Part shown: positions 7,958 through 16,713 of the stretch, in pieces
Layout: the number at the start of each line of letters is the position of its first letter
Numbering within the stretch: the first letter of the stretch is position 1
Source: Schleiferilactobacillus perolens DSM 12744
GTDB lineage: Bacteria > Bacillota > Bacilli > Lactobacillales > Lactobacillaceae
NCBI RefSeq assembly: GCF_001435585.1
Contig: NZ_AZEC01000003.1
Span: forward strand, 174,954-238,953
DNA length: 64,000 nucleotides
Direction of reading: 5' to 3'
The notes under the pieces: generated by a model
Databases searched by the model: none
Told to the model about the DNA's origin: nothing
What the model saw: only the letters and a program-made list of their open reading frames with translations
Position numbers and translations under genes: made by a program

Positions 7958-9808
7958 CTAGCTAAGATGTTGAATCAGTGCTGCCACCAGTGCATCCGTC
8001 TCTCGCAGTGAGAGATCATTCACATCGGGGCGCGGACTGGCGGTGGTTAGCCAGTGGTAACCCTCAGTGGGAATACCGTAAAGAGCCACGTTCGGTAACT
8101 CTTGACCTGTCGCAGTAATCAGCGCAGCATTTTGGCGATTAACAGTGACGGCACCCGTTGGGACGGTTTGTCCCGACGGGTGTAAAACGTAACCATGGAG
8201 CAGGCCATGAGCGTTCATTTGTCGTAATAACGGATTAATCGCCGTCTGGTAATGAACCGCCGGCAAACGGGCCTCAATGAGGACATTTCCGCGATAGGTG
8301 CGGTCTGAATAGGCCTGGGACGATACTGTGAAACCGCCCGTGGTGGGAGATACGGTCATGTCCGGGCCAACGATCGTCACCACGCCAGCGGCAATCAGAG
8401 CGGCCAGTTCCTGAATACGATGGGCGGGTGGACCGATAGACAGGAAATCATTAGCCGGTTGGAATTCATGGAGAAAGACATGGTCATAGTCGTCATCGGT
8501 CAATAGGCCGGTTTCCACAATTTGGCGAATCGGATCGCGCATATCCCGTAAAACTTCCAAGGCACTGGTGAACGGTCCGGTTTTGGTGCCTTTTTCCGCT
8601 TCTTGATAATCTTGGATTAAGTAATTGAGCAAATAGTCAGCGTACTGGGCGGCATCGGTAGCTTTGCGTGGTGCCAAAATCGTTGGCCACTGCCACAGTT
8701 GAGCGGTCGGCACACCGGCCGCTTGAGCAGCCGCTGTGGGGGTAGCGGTTTTCCGCATCTGGTCTTGGAGTTGAGACAAATCAATGGCTGAAAACTCCCT
8801 TTGAACCAGCAAACTGTAATAGACGTATTCCACTTCCGCCTGTAATAGCTGCCAAAATTCCGCACCCGCGACATGACCGGCTTTTTTCCAAGCGGCTAAG
8901 CGGGCGGCAGTCAGAAACTGCGGAGTATCTTCTTCGCCGTCGTCTTTTTCGTTATACCCCTTGGCCCGGTACGGGAACCCGCTGCGGGAACTAGCCAGAA
9001 TGCGGGGTTCACGACCGCTGGGATGGTATTTAAACCCGTGCTCGGCTGATTCCGTGAAGGTGCCGCCGCGACCGGCGGTAAGCAGGGTGGTGTAATCAAA
9101 GAAGCTAAGGCCCAACCCGCGCAAGATCACGGTATCCGTATTGTCAATGTTGGACAGATCGGCATCCGCTGGGTTGCGTTGGGGGATGTAGTGCAAGCCC
9201 TTGTTCGCGGCCGCATGATCGGCTAACTTTTGCTGATCAGCGGGCAGTTGGTTTTCACTATAGCCCAAGGCTAACACGGCGCCATTGAAAGTGGTTGTTC
9301 CGGCAGCTGTTTGGAGCAGCACTGTGTGGTCATCTTGCCACTGCAGATCGGTGACCATCATCGGTGAAAAATGAATCTCGGTCTCAGCAGATGCATGGGT
9401 TGTGACGTACTCGTAAAACCAATGCGTGTAAGCCCCATAAAGCGCACGGGTGGCATAACCCCGGGGGTGTAACTGAGCTGCCTCTTGCTGCAACGCCGTC
9501 TGTGTCGGCCAAGGTTGTTGCGGCAACCAGTTCGCAGCGATGGTGTGGGCCCATTCATAAAGGTTGGGCCCAGTGGTTACAGGGCCACCGCTCAAGCGGA
9601 CACTCCTATCCGTGAATAGGGTGATTTGGATAGGAATGGTGTTCATGATCAAAGCCAACGGTTGGGTGGGCTGCCAGACCTTCCCGCCAATCCCGGCAGG
9701 ATCATAAATCGATATCGTCAATGGAAAGTGGTCGCGTTGCTGCCATGCGACAAGGCGCTCCATGGTCATCAAACCGCGGGGACCCGCACCGACAATTGCA
9801 ATCTTCAT
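7958..9808 (-). CDS. FAD/NAD(P)-binding protein
   Basis: 616-aa protein opening with an FAD-binding Rossmann motif, KIAIVGAGPRGLMTMERL (GxGxxG). It has the architecture of the FAD-NAD(P)-binding (PF13454-type) family, whose members include HI0933-like and N-hydroxylase-related oxidoreductases. A second nucleotide-binding stretch is seen around VAALALGYSEN. The substrate is not predictable. Start ATG 9808 is chosen because AAAGGAGA lies just upstream and the Rossmann motif begins at residue 2; the upstream in-frame ATG has no site. It is divergent from the acetate kinase homologue. Confidence 0.8.
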   Translation of the reverse strand: MKIAIVGAGPRGLMTMERLVAWQQRDHFPLTISIYDPAGIGGKVWQPTQPLALIMNTIPIQITLFTDRSVRLSGGPVTTGPNLYEWAHTIAANWLPQQPWPTQTALQQEAAQLHPRGYATRALYGAYTHWFYEYVTTHASAETEIHFSPMMVTDLQWQDDHTVLLQTAAGTTTFNGAVLALGYSENQLPADQQKLADHAAANKGLHYIPQRNPADADLSNIDNTDTVILRGLGLSFFDYTTLLTAGRGGTFTESAEHGFKYHPSGREPRILASSRSGFPYRAKGYNEKDDGEEDTPQFLTAARLAAWKKAGHVAGAEFWQLLQAEVEYVYYSLLVQREFSAIDLSQLQDQMRKTATPTAAAQAAGVPTAQLWQWPTILAPRKATDAAQYADYLLNYLIQDYQEAEKGTKTGPFTSALEVLRDMRDPIRQIVETGLLTDDDYDHVFLHEFQPANDFLSIGPPAHRIQELAALIAAGVVTIVGPDMTVSPTTGGFTVSSQAYSDRTYRGNVLIEARLPAVHYQTAINPLLRQMNAHGLLHGYVLHPSGQTVPTGAVTVNRQNAALITATGQELPNVALYGIPTEGYHWLTTASPRPDVNDLSLRETDALVAALIQHLS

Positions 9809-9914
9809 GGGAAATCTCCTTTGCAGCGTATTGAAAAACAATACCTTTATTCTACCATTTTTGGTCATTTCACCGGAGCTGTTTGCTTGGTGGCGAAGAC
9901 AATGGAAGGTGGGA

Positions 9915-9923
9915 TGTTATAAT
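9915..9923 (+). promoter_or_regulatory. Extended -10 promoter of the acetate kinase-like gene
   Basis: TGTTATAAT (extended -10, TGn-TATAAT) lies 38 bp before the ATG at 9962. There is no good -35, as is usual for extended -10 promoters. Confidence 0.5.
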
Positions 9924-9961
9924 GAAAATTAGTGAACTCAATGGTGGAAAGCAGGATTTTC

Positions 9962-11164
9962 ATGGCAAAAGTACTGGCAATTAATGCGCGGAACACCTCA
10001 CTCCAATTTGAAGTGATCGAAATGCCTGCAGAGATTGCACTCGCAGCAGGAAAAATTGAACAGGCAAATACCCCAGAGGCGGTTTTAACAATCACGACCC
10101 CTGCCGGTAAGCAGCGCACCTTTCGACACGGTCTCACGGATGTCTCGGCCACGGTCAACACAGTCTTGGTTGACTTAGCGAAAATGGATGTTTTAGCTGA
10201 TCCAGATGACGTGACTGGGGTGGGGCACCGGGTGGTGGCCGGCGGCGAAGAGTTCTCAGCCCCGACACGAGTAGACGAACGTGTCATTGATGATGTTCGG
10301 GGGTTGTCCGAATATGCGCCGCTGCATAACCCGATTGAAGCGGATTATATGGGTGCATTCATGCATCGCCTGCCCAAGACACCAATGGTGGCTGTATTCG
10401 ATACTGCGTTTCACCAGACGATGCCGCCAGTGAATTTTCTATACAGCATTCCGATATCGTATTATAAAAAGTTCGGTGCCCGTCGCTATGGCGCCCACGG
10501 CACCAGCCATGACTTTGCGGCCCATGAAGCGGCCAAGTACTTAGGGATTCCCCTGGAGGATCTGCGCATGATTTCCATTCATCTCGGCGTCGGCTCCTCT
10601 GCCACGGCCGTCCAAGCGGGCCACTCACTGGACACCTCCATGGGCTTCACCCCGCTGGCTGGGCTCACTATGGGTACCCGGTCAGGGGATATTGATCCTT
10701 CACTGGTGGCGTATTTGGCAAAAAAGACTGATAAAACCTTCGATCAAATGATTAAGATTCTCAATGACCATTCAGGTATGCTGGGCTTAACCGGCTTTTC
10801 CCAAGATTTCCGAGAGATCGACAAAGCCGCCTCACTCGGTAACGAGCGGGCGGCCATGGCGGAACAAATCTTTGTCAATTCTGTCGTGCGGTACATCGGC
10901 GCCTATACCGCAGAAATGCATGGTCTGGACGTCATCGTGTTCACCGGCAGCGTCGGCGAACACATCGGCTACATCCGCCACCGCATCCTCGACCGCGTCG
11001 CTTTCATGGGCATCGCTGAGAATCCAGCGAAAATGGCGATTCAAGGCACCGGCATGTTGACGATGCCGGAATCAAAAATTAAAGCCATGGTCGTGACCAC
11101 CAACGAGGAAGTCATGATCGCCCGCGACGTCATGGCCATCGTCGCCCACCGCGCAAAGAATTGA
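9962..11164 (+). CDS. Divergent acetate kinase homologue
   Basis: 400-aa member of the acetate kinase family (acetyl phosphate + ADP to acetate + ATP). Retained features: Asn in LAINA (residue 8), Arg in GHRVV, LHNP, FDTAFHQTMP, YGAHGTSH, MGTRSGDIDP and TNEE, so the catalytic Arg/Asp/Arg/Glu set is present. Altered features: the usual N-x-GSSSxK loop is NARNTSLQ, VHGGE is VAGGE, HLGNG is HLGVG and GGIGEN is GSVGEH. A second, canonical ackA is expected elsewhere in the genome. Start ATG 9962 follows an AGGA site and aligns with the family N-terminus; the in-frame ATG at 9941 is less likely. Confidence 0.82.
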   Translation: MAKVLAINARNTSLQFEVIEMPAEIALAAGKIEQANTPEAVLTITTPAGKQRTFRHGLTDVSATVNTVLVDLAKMDVLADPDDVTGVGHRVVAGGEEFSAPTRVDERVIDDVRGLSEYAPLHNPIEADYMGAFMHRLPKTPMVAVFDTAFHQTMPPVNFLYSIPISYYKKFGARRYGAHGTSHDFAAHEAAKYLGIPLEDLRMISIHLGVGSSATAVQAGHSLDTSMGFTPLAGLTMGTRSGDIDPSLVAYLAKKTDKTFDQMIKILNDHSGMLGLTGFSQDFREIDKAASLGNERAAMAEQIFVNSVVRYIGAYTAEMHGLDVIVFTGSVGEHIGYIRHRILDRVAFMGIAENPAKMAIQGTGMLTMPESKIKAMVVTTNEEVMIARDVMAIVAHRAKN

Positions 11165-11221
11165 TGGTTTTATTATCTCTTGTTTAACGCGGAGACAATG
11201 TTTTTGAGCTTCGTCTGAGTT

Positions 11222-11319
11222 AGTGCCAATGCGGAGCAATCGTAGGTGGCAGGTGGCTCAAACCGCCGTCACAGCGTTCCAGCCACCTGCCACCGGAGAT
11301 TGCGCAGCTTTGGCACGGC
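11222..11319 (+). repeat. Family A element, short form
   Basis: Begins AGTGCCAATGCGGAGCAATC and ends TTGGCACGGC. The main stem is GGTGGCAGGTGGC / GCCACCTGCCACC; the base that differs from the 6709 copy is changed on both arms. The apex is reduced to AAACCGCCGTCACAGCGTTCC. It lies between convergent genes. Confidence 0.9.
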
Positions 11320-11336
11320 AAGAGTGGACTAGAGTC

Positions 11337-12287
11337 TTAATCCCGTTCTTTCTCCGCTGGCACATACTTCGCCAAAAACCGCTGCACCCGCCGCGTATAC
11401 TCCCCCGGATCAGTCGCATAGGAACTCGCATGCGTGGCATGCGGCACGATCCACATATCCTTCGGCGCGTCCGTCGCATTAAAACAATCAATACACATAT
11501 AAGTCGGCACATACGTATCCTCAGCCCCATGAATAAAGAAAATCGGTCGCGTATTCTTGTGCAACTGACTGATCGACGATACCGAATCGTTCAATGAAAT
11601 ACCCAAAGTGATCCGGTTGATCCCACTAACCACCGGCAAAAATGGCCATTTTGGCAAATGGAACTGAACCCGCATCTGATATGTGAGTTCCTCCGTCACC
11701 GACGAATAGCCGCAATCCTCAATAATTGCTTTCACCTGACTGGGCAGTTCTTCACCACTGACCATCATGACCGTTGCACCGCCCATGCTGATTCCGTAGA
11801 GGACGATCTCACAGTCCGGTCCCAACCGCGCAATCATTTTATTGATCCAGTCTAAATAATCCAATCGATCAAGCAAACCAAAATTGATATACTTGCCGGC
11901 CGAGCCGCCATGGGAGCGATTGTCCGGCATCAAAACATGGTAGCCATCATCCCAAAACAGCTTAGCGCTGCCTGCCATGTTGCGGGCTTCGCCTTTGTAT
12001 CCGTGGGAAATAATAACGGCCTTTTTCGAGTCCGGATCCTTCGCTGGAATATAGAAGCCCTGGATTTGCTGCTCAGGATCGCTGGGATTCAACTGCCACT
12101 TTTCCTTGGCGACTTGTTGATACCATTGGTCACCGACGTAATAGGGTGAATCTGCGGTGATCCGTGGTGGTTGGGCGGGGACATCCGCCCGTTTGAATGC
12201 ATATTGATATAAAATGGCAGAGACTACAGCGGTCCCCGTCGAGAAGGCGAGTGGGGCACCAATTTGCAATACTTTCTTTAATTTCAT
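11337..12287 (-). CDS. Membrane-anchored alpha/beta hydrolase
   Basis: 316-aa hydrolase with an N-terminal anchor (about residues 8-28), an HGYKGEARNM oxyanion region, nucleophile elbow GISMGG and final His in VPHATHASSY. It is a paralogue of the protein at 23941-24891, with shared stretches such as MGGATVMMVSGEELPSQVKA and EDCGYSSV. The pattern is that of lactobacillus alpha/beta hydrolases with a cleavable or retained N-anchor; the substrate is unknown. AAAGGAG precedes the ATG. The small membrane gene upstream is on the same strand 26 bp away and may be cotranscribed. Confidence 0.82.
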   Translation of the reverse strand: MKLKKVLQIGAPLAFSTGTAVVSAILYQYAFKRADVPAQPPRITADSPYYVGDQWYQQVAKEKWQLNPSDPEQQIQGFYIPAKDPDSKKAVIISHGYKGEARNMAGSAKLFWDDGYHVLMPDNRSHGGSAGKYINFGLLDRLDYLDWINKMIARLGPDCEIVLYGISMGGATVMMVSGEELPSQVKAIIEDCGYSSVTEELTYQMRVQFHLPKWPFLPVVSGINRITLGISLNDSVSSISQLHKNTRPIFFIHGAEDTYVPTYMCIDCFNATDAPKDMWIVPHATHASSYATDPGEYTRRVQRFLAKYVPAEKERD

Positions 12288-12313
12288 GACTCGCTCCTTT
12301 CAGTGTCGATATC

Positions 12314-12598
12314 TTATAATAGGTGAATCAGGGTCGCGATGAAGAGTACCAAAATACTGACAAAGCCCAAGACCAAACAGACCGTAATCACGAATGGGCT
12401 GAACAGCAGGGTGGTGATCGCCAGTAACACCGTGGCGCCGCCCCAGACGGTCAGCGCGGTCAATACCGGCCAGGTGCTGCCCAGCAGCCAGCTGCCCCAC
12501 CAAAGTAACGCGGTCAGTGCACCGCCCAAAATGATCCAATAGGCGAGCCAATATACGACACCATGGGATGTATCAGCATCCAAAGTCCATTTAGCCAT
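12314..12598 (-). CDS. Small membrane protein, unknown function
   Basis: 94 aa. After a short polar N-terminus (MAKWTLDADTSHG) the protein is almost entirely hydrophobic, with three predicted TM segments (about 13-33, 36-58 and 64-92). A GGAGG site lies nine bases before the ATG, so it is a real gene. I do not recognise a family. It lies directly upstream of the hydrolase gene and is probably in the same transcript. Confidence 0.65.
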   Translation of the reverse strand: MAKWTLDADTSHGVVYWLAYWIILGGALTALLWWGSWLLGSTWPVLTALTVWGGATVLLAITTLLFSPFVITVCLVLGFVSILVLFIATLIHLL

Positions 12599-12697
12599 TG
12601 TTGTTTTACCTCCATCTGAATTCTGTTTTATTTTAGCATATTCGCTCCACCGGATTACCAGACCACTCGTGCACTGACTGTAGAAAGGATTCCCGCC

Positions 12698-14194
12698 ATG
12701 CTTTATTTTCTAGGAAATGAATTGCCAGAAGGGACGGACACTTTTGTCCCCCAAAGCATCGATCTGGCACTAATTTTGCAAAAGTACCAGACTGCCGCCA
12801 CCGTGCTTACGATGAATTATGATCGATTACTCAAACGGACGCCTGTGAATGGTGCGGCCCAGCAGCTGGTTCGCAACGTTTGGGACGAACTGCAACAAGT
12901 TGGGCAGTTGAGCAAACGGGTGCTGACCTTTCGGGATCTCCATTTAGGTCGGCAGCAGGATTGGCAGATTAATATGGCTACCCAAGAATATCATCGGGAC
13001 GGCCAGCGTTTGGCGGTGGTGCACACGATCATCGACTCCCCGCAGCTGGACTATGTCGATTATTATGCCCCGGGAGACATTGTACGTAAACGGGACTTCT
13101 ATGATCGGCGCGGCTTCAAATCGGTAAGCCAATATCTCAACACCGTGGGCGATGTGCAACAGGAAATCTATTGGGATGTTCACGGGGCGGCAGTATTGGA
13201 ACAATACTTTACCCCAGTGCCGCACCATGTCGCTCGAGGCGGGATGGTGATTTTACCGGCATTGGCTGGGCGCGAGGTGGTCTGCACTGATATGGCCCAC
13301 GCCATGGGCGTTTTGCTGAGTGATATGATCACCCGGGATGGTCACCTGGCCCAGAGCACGGTGGTGGCTCAGGATACGCCAGTGGTATTACATGCTCTGG
13401 CCGCAATGACGACGCCGCGGCGGCTGGTATTTGCCCACCACAGTTCTTTGCTGCACCGAACACAAACTGATTCATTGTGGGATCACATGCAGACATTATT
13501 ACATGATTTCAGCGGGGTGATCGTCCCGGATGCGGTCATCGCCACCAGATGGGCCGCCCGTACGGGGGAACAATTAATGGTGGCGCAATTTCCGTATCAT
13601 GCTGAATTCCCCACCGGTGAGATTCCGCCGTTGGTTAAACGGCCCCACGGGACTGTGTTGGCCTATTTAGGCGAGGACGATCAGGGGGCAGGACTCCGGG
13701 TGCTGATGAACCTATTTACCACTTTACGGCAACAAGTGGCCGGAATTCGTTTGACCATTTATCAGCCTCATCTGGCCAGCACGCCAGTGGTGACGCCAGC
13801 CAATGAGCAGGTGGGCAGTGTCCAATTCCTGACGGCGCCCCAGCAGTGGCAGGCGGCCTTGACCACGAATCAAATTTTTGTGACTGTGGATCCATATCCG
13901 GCGCCCGCCTTCATGATTAGTGCATTGGCCTATGGGCTGGGAATTGTGGCGGCGACAGATCACCCGGATGCAGTGAATCCCTTTATTCGCCGGGGTGAAA
14001 ATGGGACCGTCGTGGCGGCGGGGCAAAACACGCTAATGACTCGGGCAATTCAAGATCTTTTGCACCATAAAAAAAGTTTAAACACCGCCCAAAAAACATC
14101 TCAAACCATCGCCCAGCAGTATACTGAGGACGCACTTGTTCGACAGTGGCAAAACCTTGGTGGAGGTGATCAGAACGAAGATCAAGAATCCTAA
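12698..14194 (+). CDS. GtfB/TarM-like glycosyltransferase-related protein
   Basis: 498 aa. The N-terminal half has the repeating beta-meander texture of the DUF1975 region of GtfA/GtfB and TarM glycosyltransferases (VDYYAPGDIVRKRDFYDRRGFKSVSQYLN, then EIYWDVHGAAVLEQYF, residues about 107-170). The C-terminal half resembles a GT-B C-domain (LAYLGEDDQGAGLRVLMNLF, then ALAYGLGIVAATDHPDAVNPFI). In accessory Sec loci GtfB is the non-catalytic acceptor-binding partner of GtfA. No GtfA, SecA2 or serine-rich adhesin gene is in the window. Assignment is by pattern only. AGAAAGGA precedes the ATG. Confidence 0.55.
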   Translation: MLYFLGNELPEGTDTFVPQSIDLALILQKYQTAATVLTMNYDRLLKRTPVNGAAQQLVRNVWDELQQVGQLSKRVLTFRDLHLGRQQDWQINMATQEYHRDGQRLAVVHTIIDSPQLDYVDYYAPGDIVRKRDFYDRRGFKSVSQYLNTVGDVQQEIYWDVHGAAVLEQYFTPVPHHVARGGMVILPALAGREVVCTDMAHAMGVLLSDMITRDGHLAQSTVVAQDTPVVLHALAAMTTPRRLVFAHHSSLLHRTQTDSLWDHMQTLLHDFSGVIVPDAVIATRWAARTGEQLMVAQFPYHAEFPTGEIPPLVKRPHGTVLAYLGEDDQGAGLRVLMNLFTTLRQQVAGIRLTIYQPHLASTPVVTPANEQVGSVQFLTAPQQWQAALTTNQIFVTVDPYPAPAFMISALAYGLGIVAATDHPDAVNPFIRRGENGTVVAAGQNTLMTRAIQDLLHHKKSLNTAQKTSQTIAQQYTEDALVRQWQNLGGGDQNEDQES

Positions 14195-14642
14195 TTGGCC
14201 GTTTCGTTACCCGTGGCTGTACACGCTGTTTTTCTTCGCTCTTTTCATGGCGCTAACGGTACTGGTGAGCTGGATCCTGCATCAACCACTCACTGGATTG
14301 TTCATTAAACAGCCACTGGTTAATGCGCTATATATGACATTAATCGTGGCTCTACCAGTACTGTTGCCGCTGAATAACTGGTCCGCGAATGAACGATTCT
14401 TGCTGTATTCGGCAATCTTTTGGGCCATTATTTTGGTGGATGCCTATGCTTTAGAGGGTAATCGATTCTACTGGTCTGGTTTTGGCACCTTGGCCCTCAT
14501 TTCATTATTACCAGGGTTCATTACTGTCTTTATTGTGGGTAATCATCTGCAGAAGCGGTTGGATAACGAGGAGGATACAAAAAGCGGCCATCAATCAACT
14601 AAGATTAATGACCGTCACAATGATCAGACTCATTCTAAATAA
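14136..14642 (+). CDS. Integral membrane protein, unknown
   Basis: 168 aa with four TM segments (about 26-46, 58-75, 84-104 and 112-134) and a charged C-terminal tail (KRLDNEEDTKSGHQ). Start TTG 14136 has a GAGGA site five bases upstream. It overlaps the GtfB-like gene by 59 bp in another frame, so the two are probably translationally coupled. GTG 14160 or 14166 are other possible starts. Its tail overlaps the convergent phosphatase gene by 13 bp. Family not recognised. Confidence 0.6.
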   Translation: MFDSGKTLVEVIRTKIKNPNWPFRYPWLYTLFFFALFMALTVLVSWILHQPLTGLFIKQPLVNALYMTLIVALPVLLPLNNWSANERFLLYSAIFWAIILVDAYALEGNRFYWSGFGTLALISLLPGFITVFIVGNHLQKRLDNEEDTKSGHQSTKINDRHNDQTHSK

Positions 14643-15433
14643 TGGGATTGCAGATCGGTTAAATCTTTTTGGCTAAATCCCAATCCTGTTTCCCAAAAAT
14701 CGACAAAGCTGCCGTAAACTTCATCAATCGCGGAATAAACGGCAGGAATATTGGTTTCTTCCCCCATCATCATATTCATCTTGGTGATCTGGCTATCCGC
14801 CTGGGGATCCTGTAAGTAGTGGGCAATTTCGTCATCGCTCATGCCGCCCAAAACCAAGTTCGTCAATAAATAGTCCTGGACAGCCACTGCCTGGCTCACG
14901 CCCAGGGCTTTTTCAATGAGTGCAGCGCCAATGCCTGTGCGGTCTTTGCCGGCGGCACAATGGAACAAGACACTCTGGTTGGCAGTGGTGTGGGTAAGCA
15001 GTTGCTGAAACATGAACGCGTACGCCCGTTGACTGAACGGGTCCAGGATGATCTGTTGGTACAGTCCGGCCAGACCTGGCGCGTATTCAAAGGAGTCCTT
15101 GGGCGGTTGCGATTGGCCATGGAAGAATGCTTTGATTTTGGCAAACACCCCGGCATTATCTCCAGCTGTCATGGAATAAACTGGATCGTGATTGTAGGCA
15201 ATCTGAGCGGGTAATTGATCAGGGGTGCTATCCACTTCTGATTGGGAACGAAAATCAATGACGACGCGCACCCCATAGTCCCAAAGTTGCTGTTGGCCTT
15301 TGCGAGTGACGCCCGACAAAGTACCTGCGCGTAATATTTGGTGGGACTTAATGGTGCGGCCATCTGCAGTGGGAATACCGCCTAATTCGCGTAAATTGAC
15401 ACTGCCGTCGATGGGTACAACACGGTTAGCCAT
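14630..15433 (-). CDS. Tyrosine-protein phosphatase (dual-specificity type)
   Basis: 267-aa protein with the P-loop HCAAGKDRTG (Cys nucleophile, Arg six residues later) of the lactobacillus/Listeria LipA-like tyrosine phosphatases. The N-terminus NLRELGGIPTADGRTIKSHQILRAGTL is typical of this family. Some family members also dephosphorylate phosphoinositides, which cannot be judged here. Start ATG 15433 follows GAGGTG at good spacing; the GTG three codons upstream overlaps that site. It is divergent from the glycosyltransferase. Confidence 0.87.
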   Translation of the reverse strand: MANRVVPIDGSVNLRELGGIPTADGRTIKSHQILRAGTLSGVTRKGQQQLWDYGVRVVIDFRSQSEVDSTPDQLPAQIAYNHDPVYSMTAGDNAGVFAKIKAFFHGQSQPPKDSFEYAPGLAGLYQQIILDPFSQRAYAFMFQQLLTHTTANQSVLFHCAAGKDRTGIGAALIEKALGVSQAVAVQDYLLTNLVLGGMSDDEIAHYLQDPQADSQITKMNMMMGEETNIPAVYSAIDEVYGSFVDFWETGLGFSQKDLTDLQSHYLE

Positions 15434-15507
15434 TTCTTTCACCTCACTTCCATTATAGCAACTGTCGCTCCGTCTGTTATAATACTTGCGAAAGGTGGTA
15501 TCTGCAC

Positions 15508-16305
15508 TTGCAACCGCTCGTATCCGTTATTGTCCCGGCATATAACTTAGAAACTTTACTTAATCGCAGTGTTCAATCGATTTTGCAGCAGACCTACCAC
15601 AATCTGGAGGTCATCATTGTTGACGATGGTTCAACAGATCAAACCAGCGCGGTGGCGCAGGAGTTTGCGCGTCTTGATTCCCGTGTACAATTGGTTCAAA
15701 TGCCGACCAACGTGGGTATTTCACGTACCCGCAATGCGGGTTTGGCAGCGGCCACTGGGGATTTTTTAGCGTTCGCTGATGGTGATGACTGGGTGGAGCC
15801 TAATCAAATCGAATGGTACATGGACCAGTTTGCTGCTCATCCCGAAGTGGCCATGGTATCGTGCGGATTCATCAAAGAACCACTTGGCAAACGCAGCCGC
15901 ATTCGTAAGCGGGGCATTGTCGATCAAAAGACGATGGTCAACTATGTGAATCGCATGAATAGCCCGATTGGCGGATATTTATGGAACAAGTGTTATCGGC
16001 GGGCACTAATCAGTAAGCATCGATTACGGTTTGATACGGATGTGGCCCTAATGGAGGACCAGCTTTTTAATACCCGGTACATTTTACTGGGTGATTATTA
16101 TTATTTGAGTAATGAACCGTTGTATCACTATGTGCAGCGCGACGACAGTGCAATCCATAAGGGCATTAATCGGGCAAAAAAAGCGCGGGACATCGTGGTC
16201 GTCAATGCCCGCATTCAGCATGTGATTAACGTGGCCCGAGCTAATCAGGATCGTTCGCGAGCGCATAAGAAGGCATTGACGAACAAAGTGAACATCAACG
16301 AGTAG
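15508..16305 (+). CDS. Family 2 glycosyltransferase
   Basis: 265-aa GT-A fold enzyme. Motifs: VSVIVPAYNLE, VDDGSTDQT (nucleotide-sugar binding), ISRTRNAG, and DGDDW as the metal-binding DxD near residue 91, followed by EDQLFN near 182, typical of surface polysaccharide or teichoic acid glycosyltransferases. There is no TM segment. TTG start at 15508 with AAAGGTGG eight bases upstream. Donor and acceptor are unknown. The yueI gene follows after 24 bp and is probably cotranscribed. Confidence 0.88.
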   Translation: MQPLVSVIVPAYNLETLLNRSVQSILQQTYHNLEVIIVDDGSTDQTSAVAQEFARLDSRVQLVQMPTNVGISRTRNAGLAAATGDFLAFADGDDWVEPNQIEWYMDQFAAHPEVAMVSCGFIKEPLGKRSRIRKRGIVDQKTMVNYVNRMNSPIGGYLWNKCYRRALISKHRLRFDTDVALMEDQLFNTRYILLGDYYYLSNEPLYHYVQRDDSAIHKGINRAKKARDIVVVNARIQHVINVARANQDRSRAHKKALTNKVNINE

Positions 16306-16329
16306 CCGCATTCGGCTGAGGTGAACACG

Positions 16330-16713
16330 ATGATGGATGTCGAGAAGTATATCAAGGCCCACATGTTTGGCAATCCAACAATCAATCCCGACGATAAGCA
16401 CGAATTTCTTGGTAATTTTCGGGATCGAGTGGCACTGGCACTGACGGTGGGGCAGGTTCAAAACGGTTTACCGGTGGCCTTAGTGCAAAAGACAATCCAG
16501 GCATTACCCACGGGGCATCTTTATATCAACGGTCGGTTAGGACCAACGATGCAGAAACAACTTTTGCGAATGGCGCTAGCGGCCGATTACCCCTTCACAC
16601 TGGTCACCCAATCCGGCGTCCGGGTTCATTCAGAAACGGCTCAGCCGCAAGACATGGCCGTGGTGATTGCCGACACAAAAGGGCCGTTGAAAAAGCGGAT
16701 TACGTTAAATTAA
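16330..16713 (+). CDS. YueI-family protein (DUF1694)
   Basis: 127-aa protein with the DUF1694 pattern: a start like MDVEKYIKAHMFGNPTINPDDKHEFLGNFRDRVALALT, then HLYINGRLGPTMQKQLLRMA, and a C-terminal AVVIADTKG. Members of the B. subtilis YueI family have no settled function. GAGGTG lies six bases before ATG 16330, which decides the start over GTG 16321. Its stop codon lies in the left arm of a terminator stem that now contains a long family A element. Confidence 0.8.
   Translation: MMDVEKYIKAHMFGNPTINPDDKHEFLGNFRDRVALALTVGQVQNGLPVALVQKTIQALPTGHLYINGRLGPTMQKQLLRMALAADYPFTLVTQSGVRVHSETAQPQDMAVVIADTKGPLKKRITLN

Noticed and set aside
14162-14171. GGAGGTGATC as the ribosome site of the four-helix membrane protein
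   Set aside because: There is no in-frame ATG, GTG or TTG within reach downstream; TTG 14136 with GAGGA fits better. The match is likely chance within the GtfB-like coding end.
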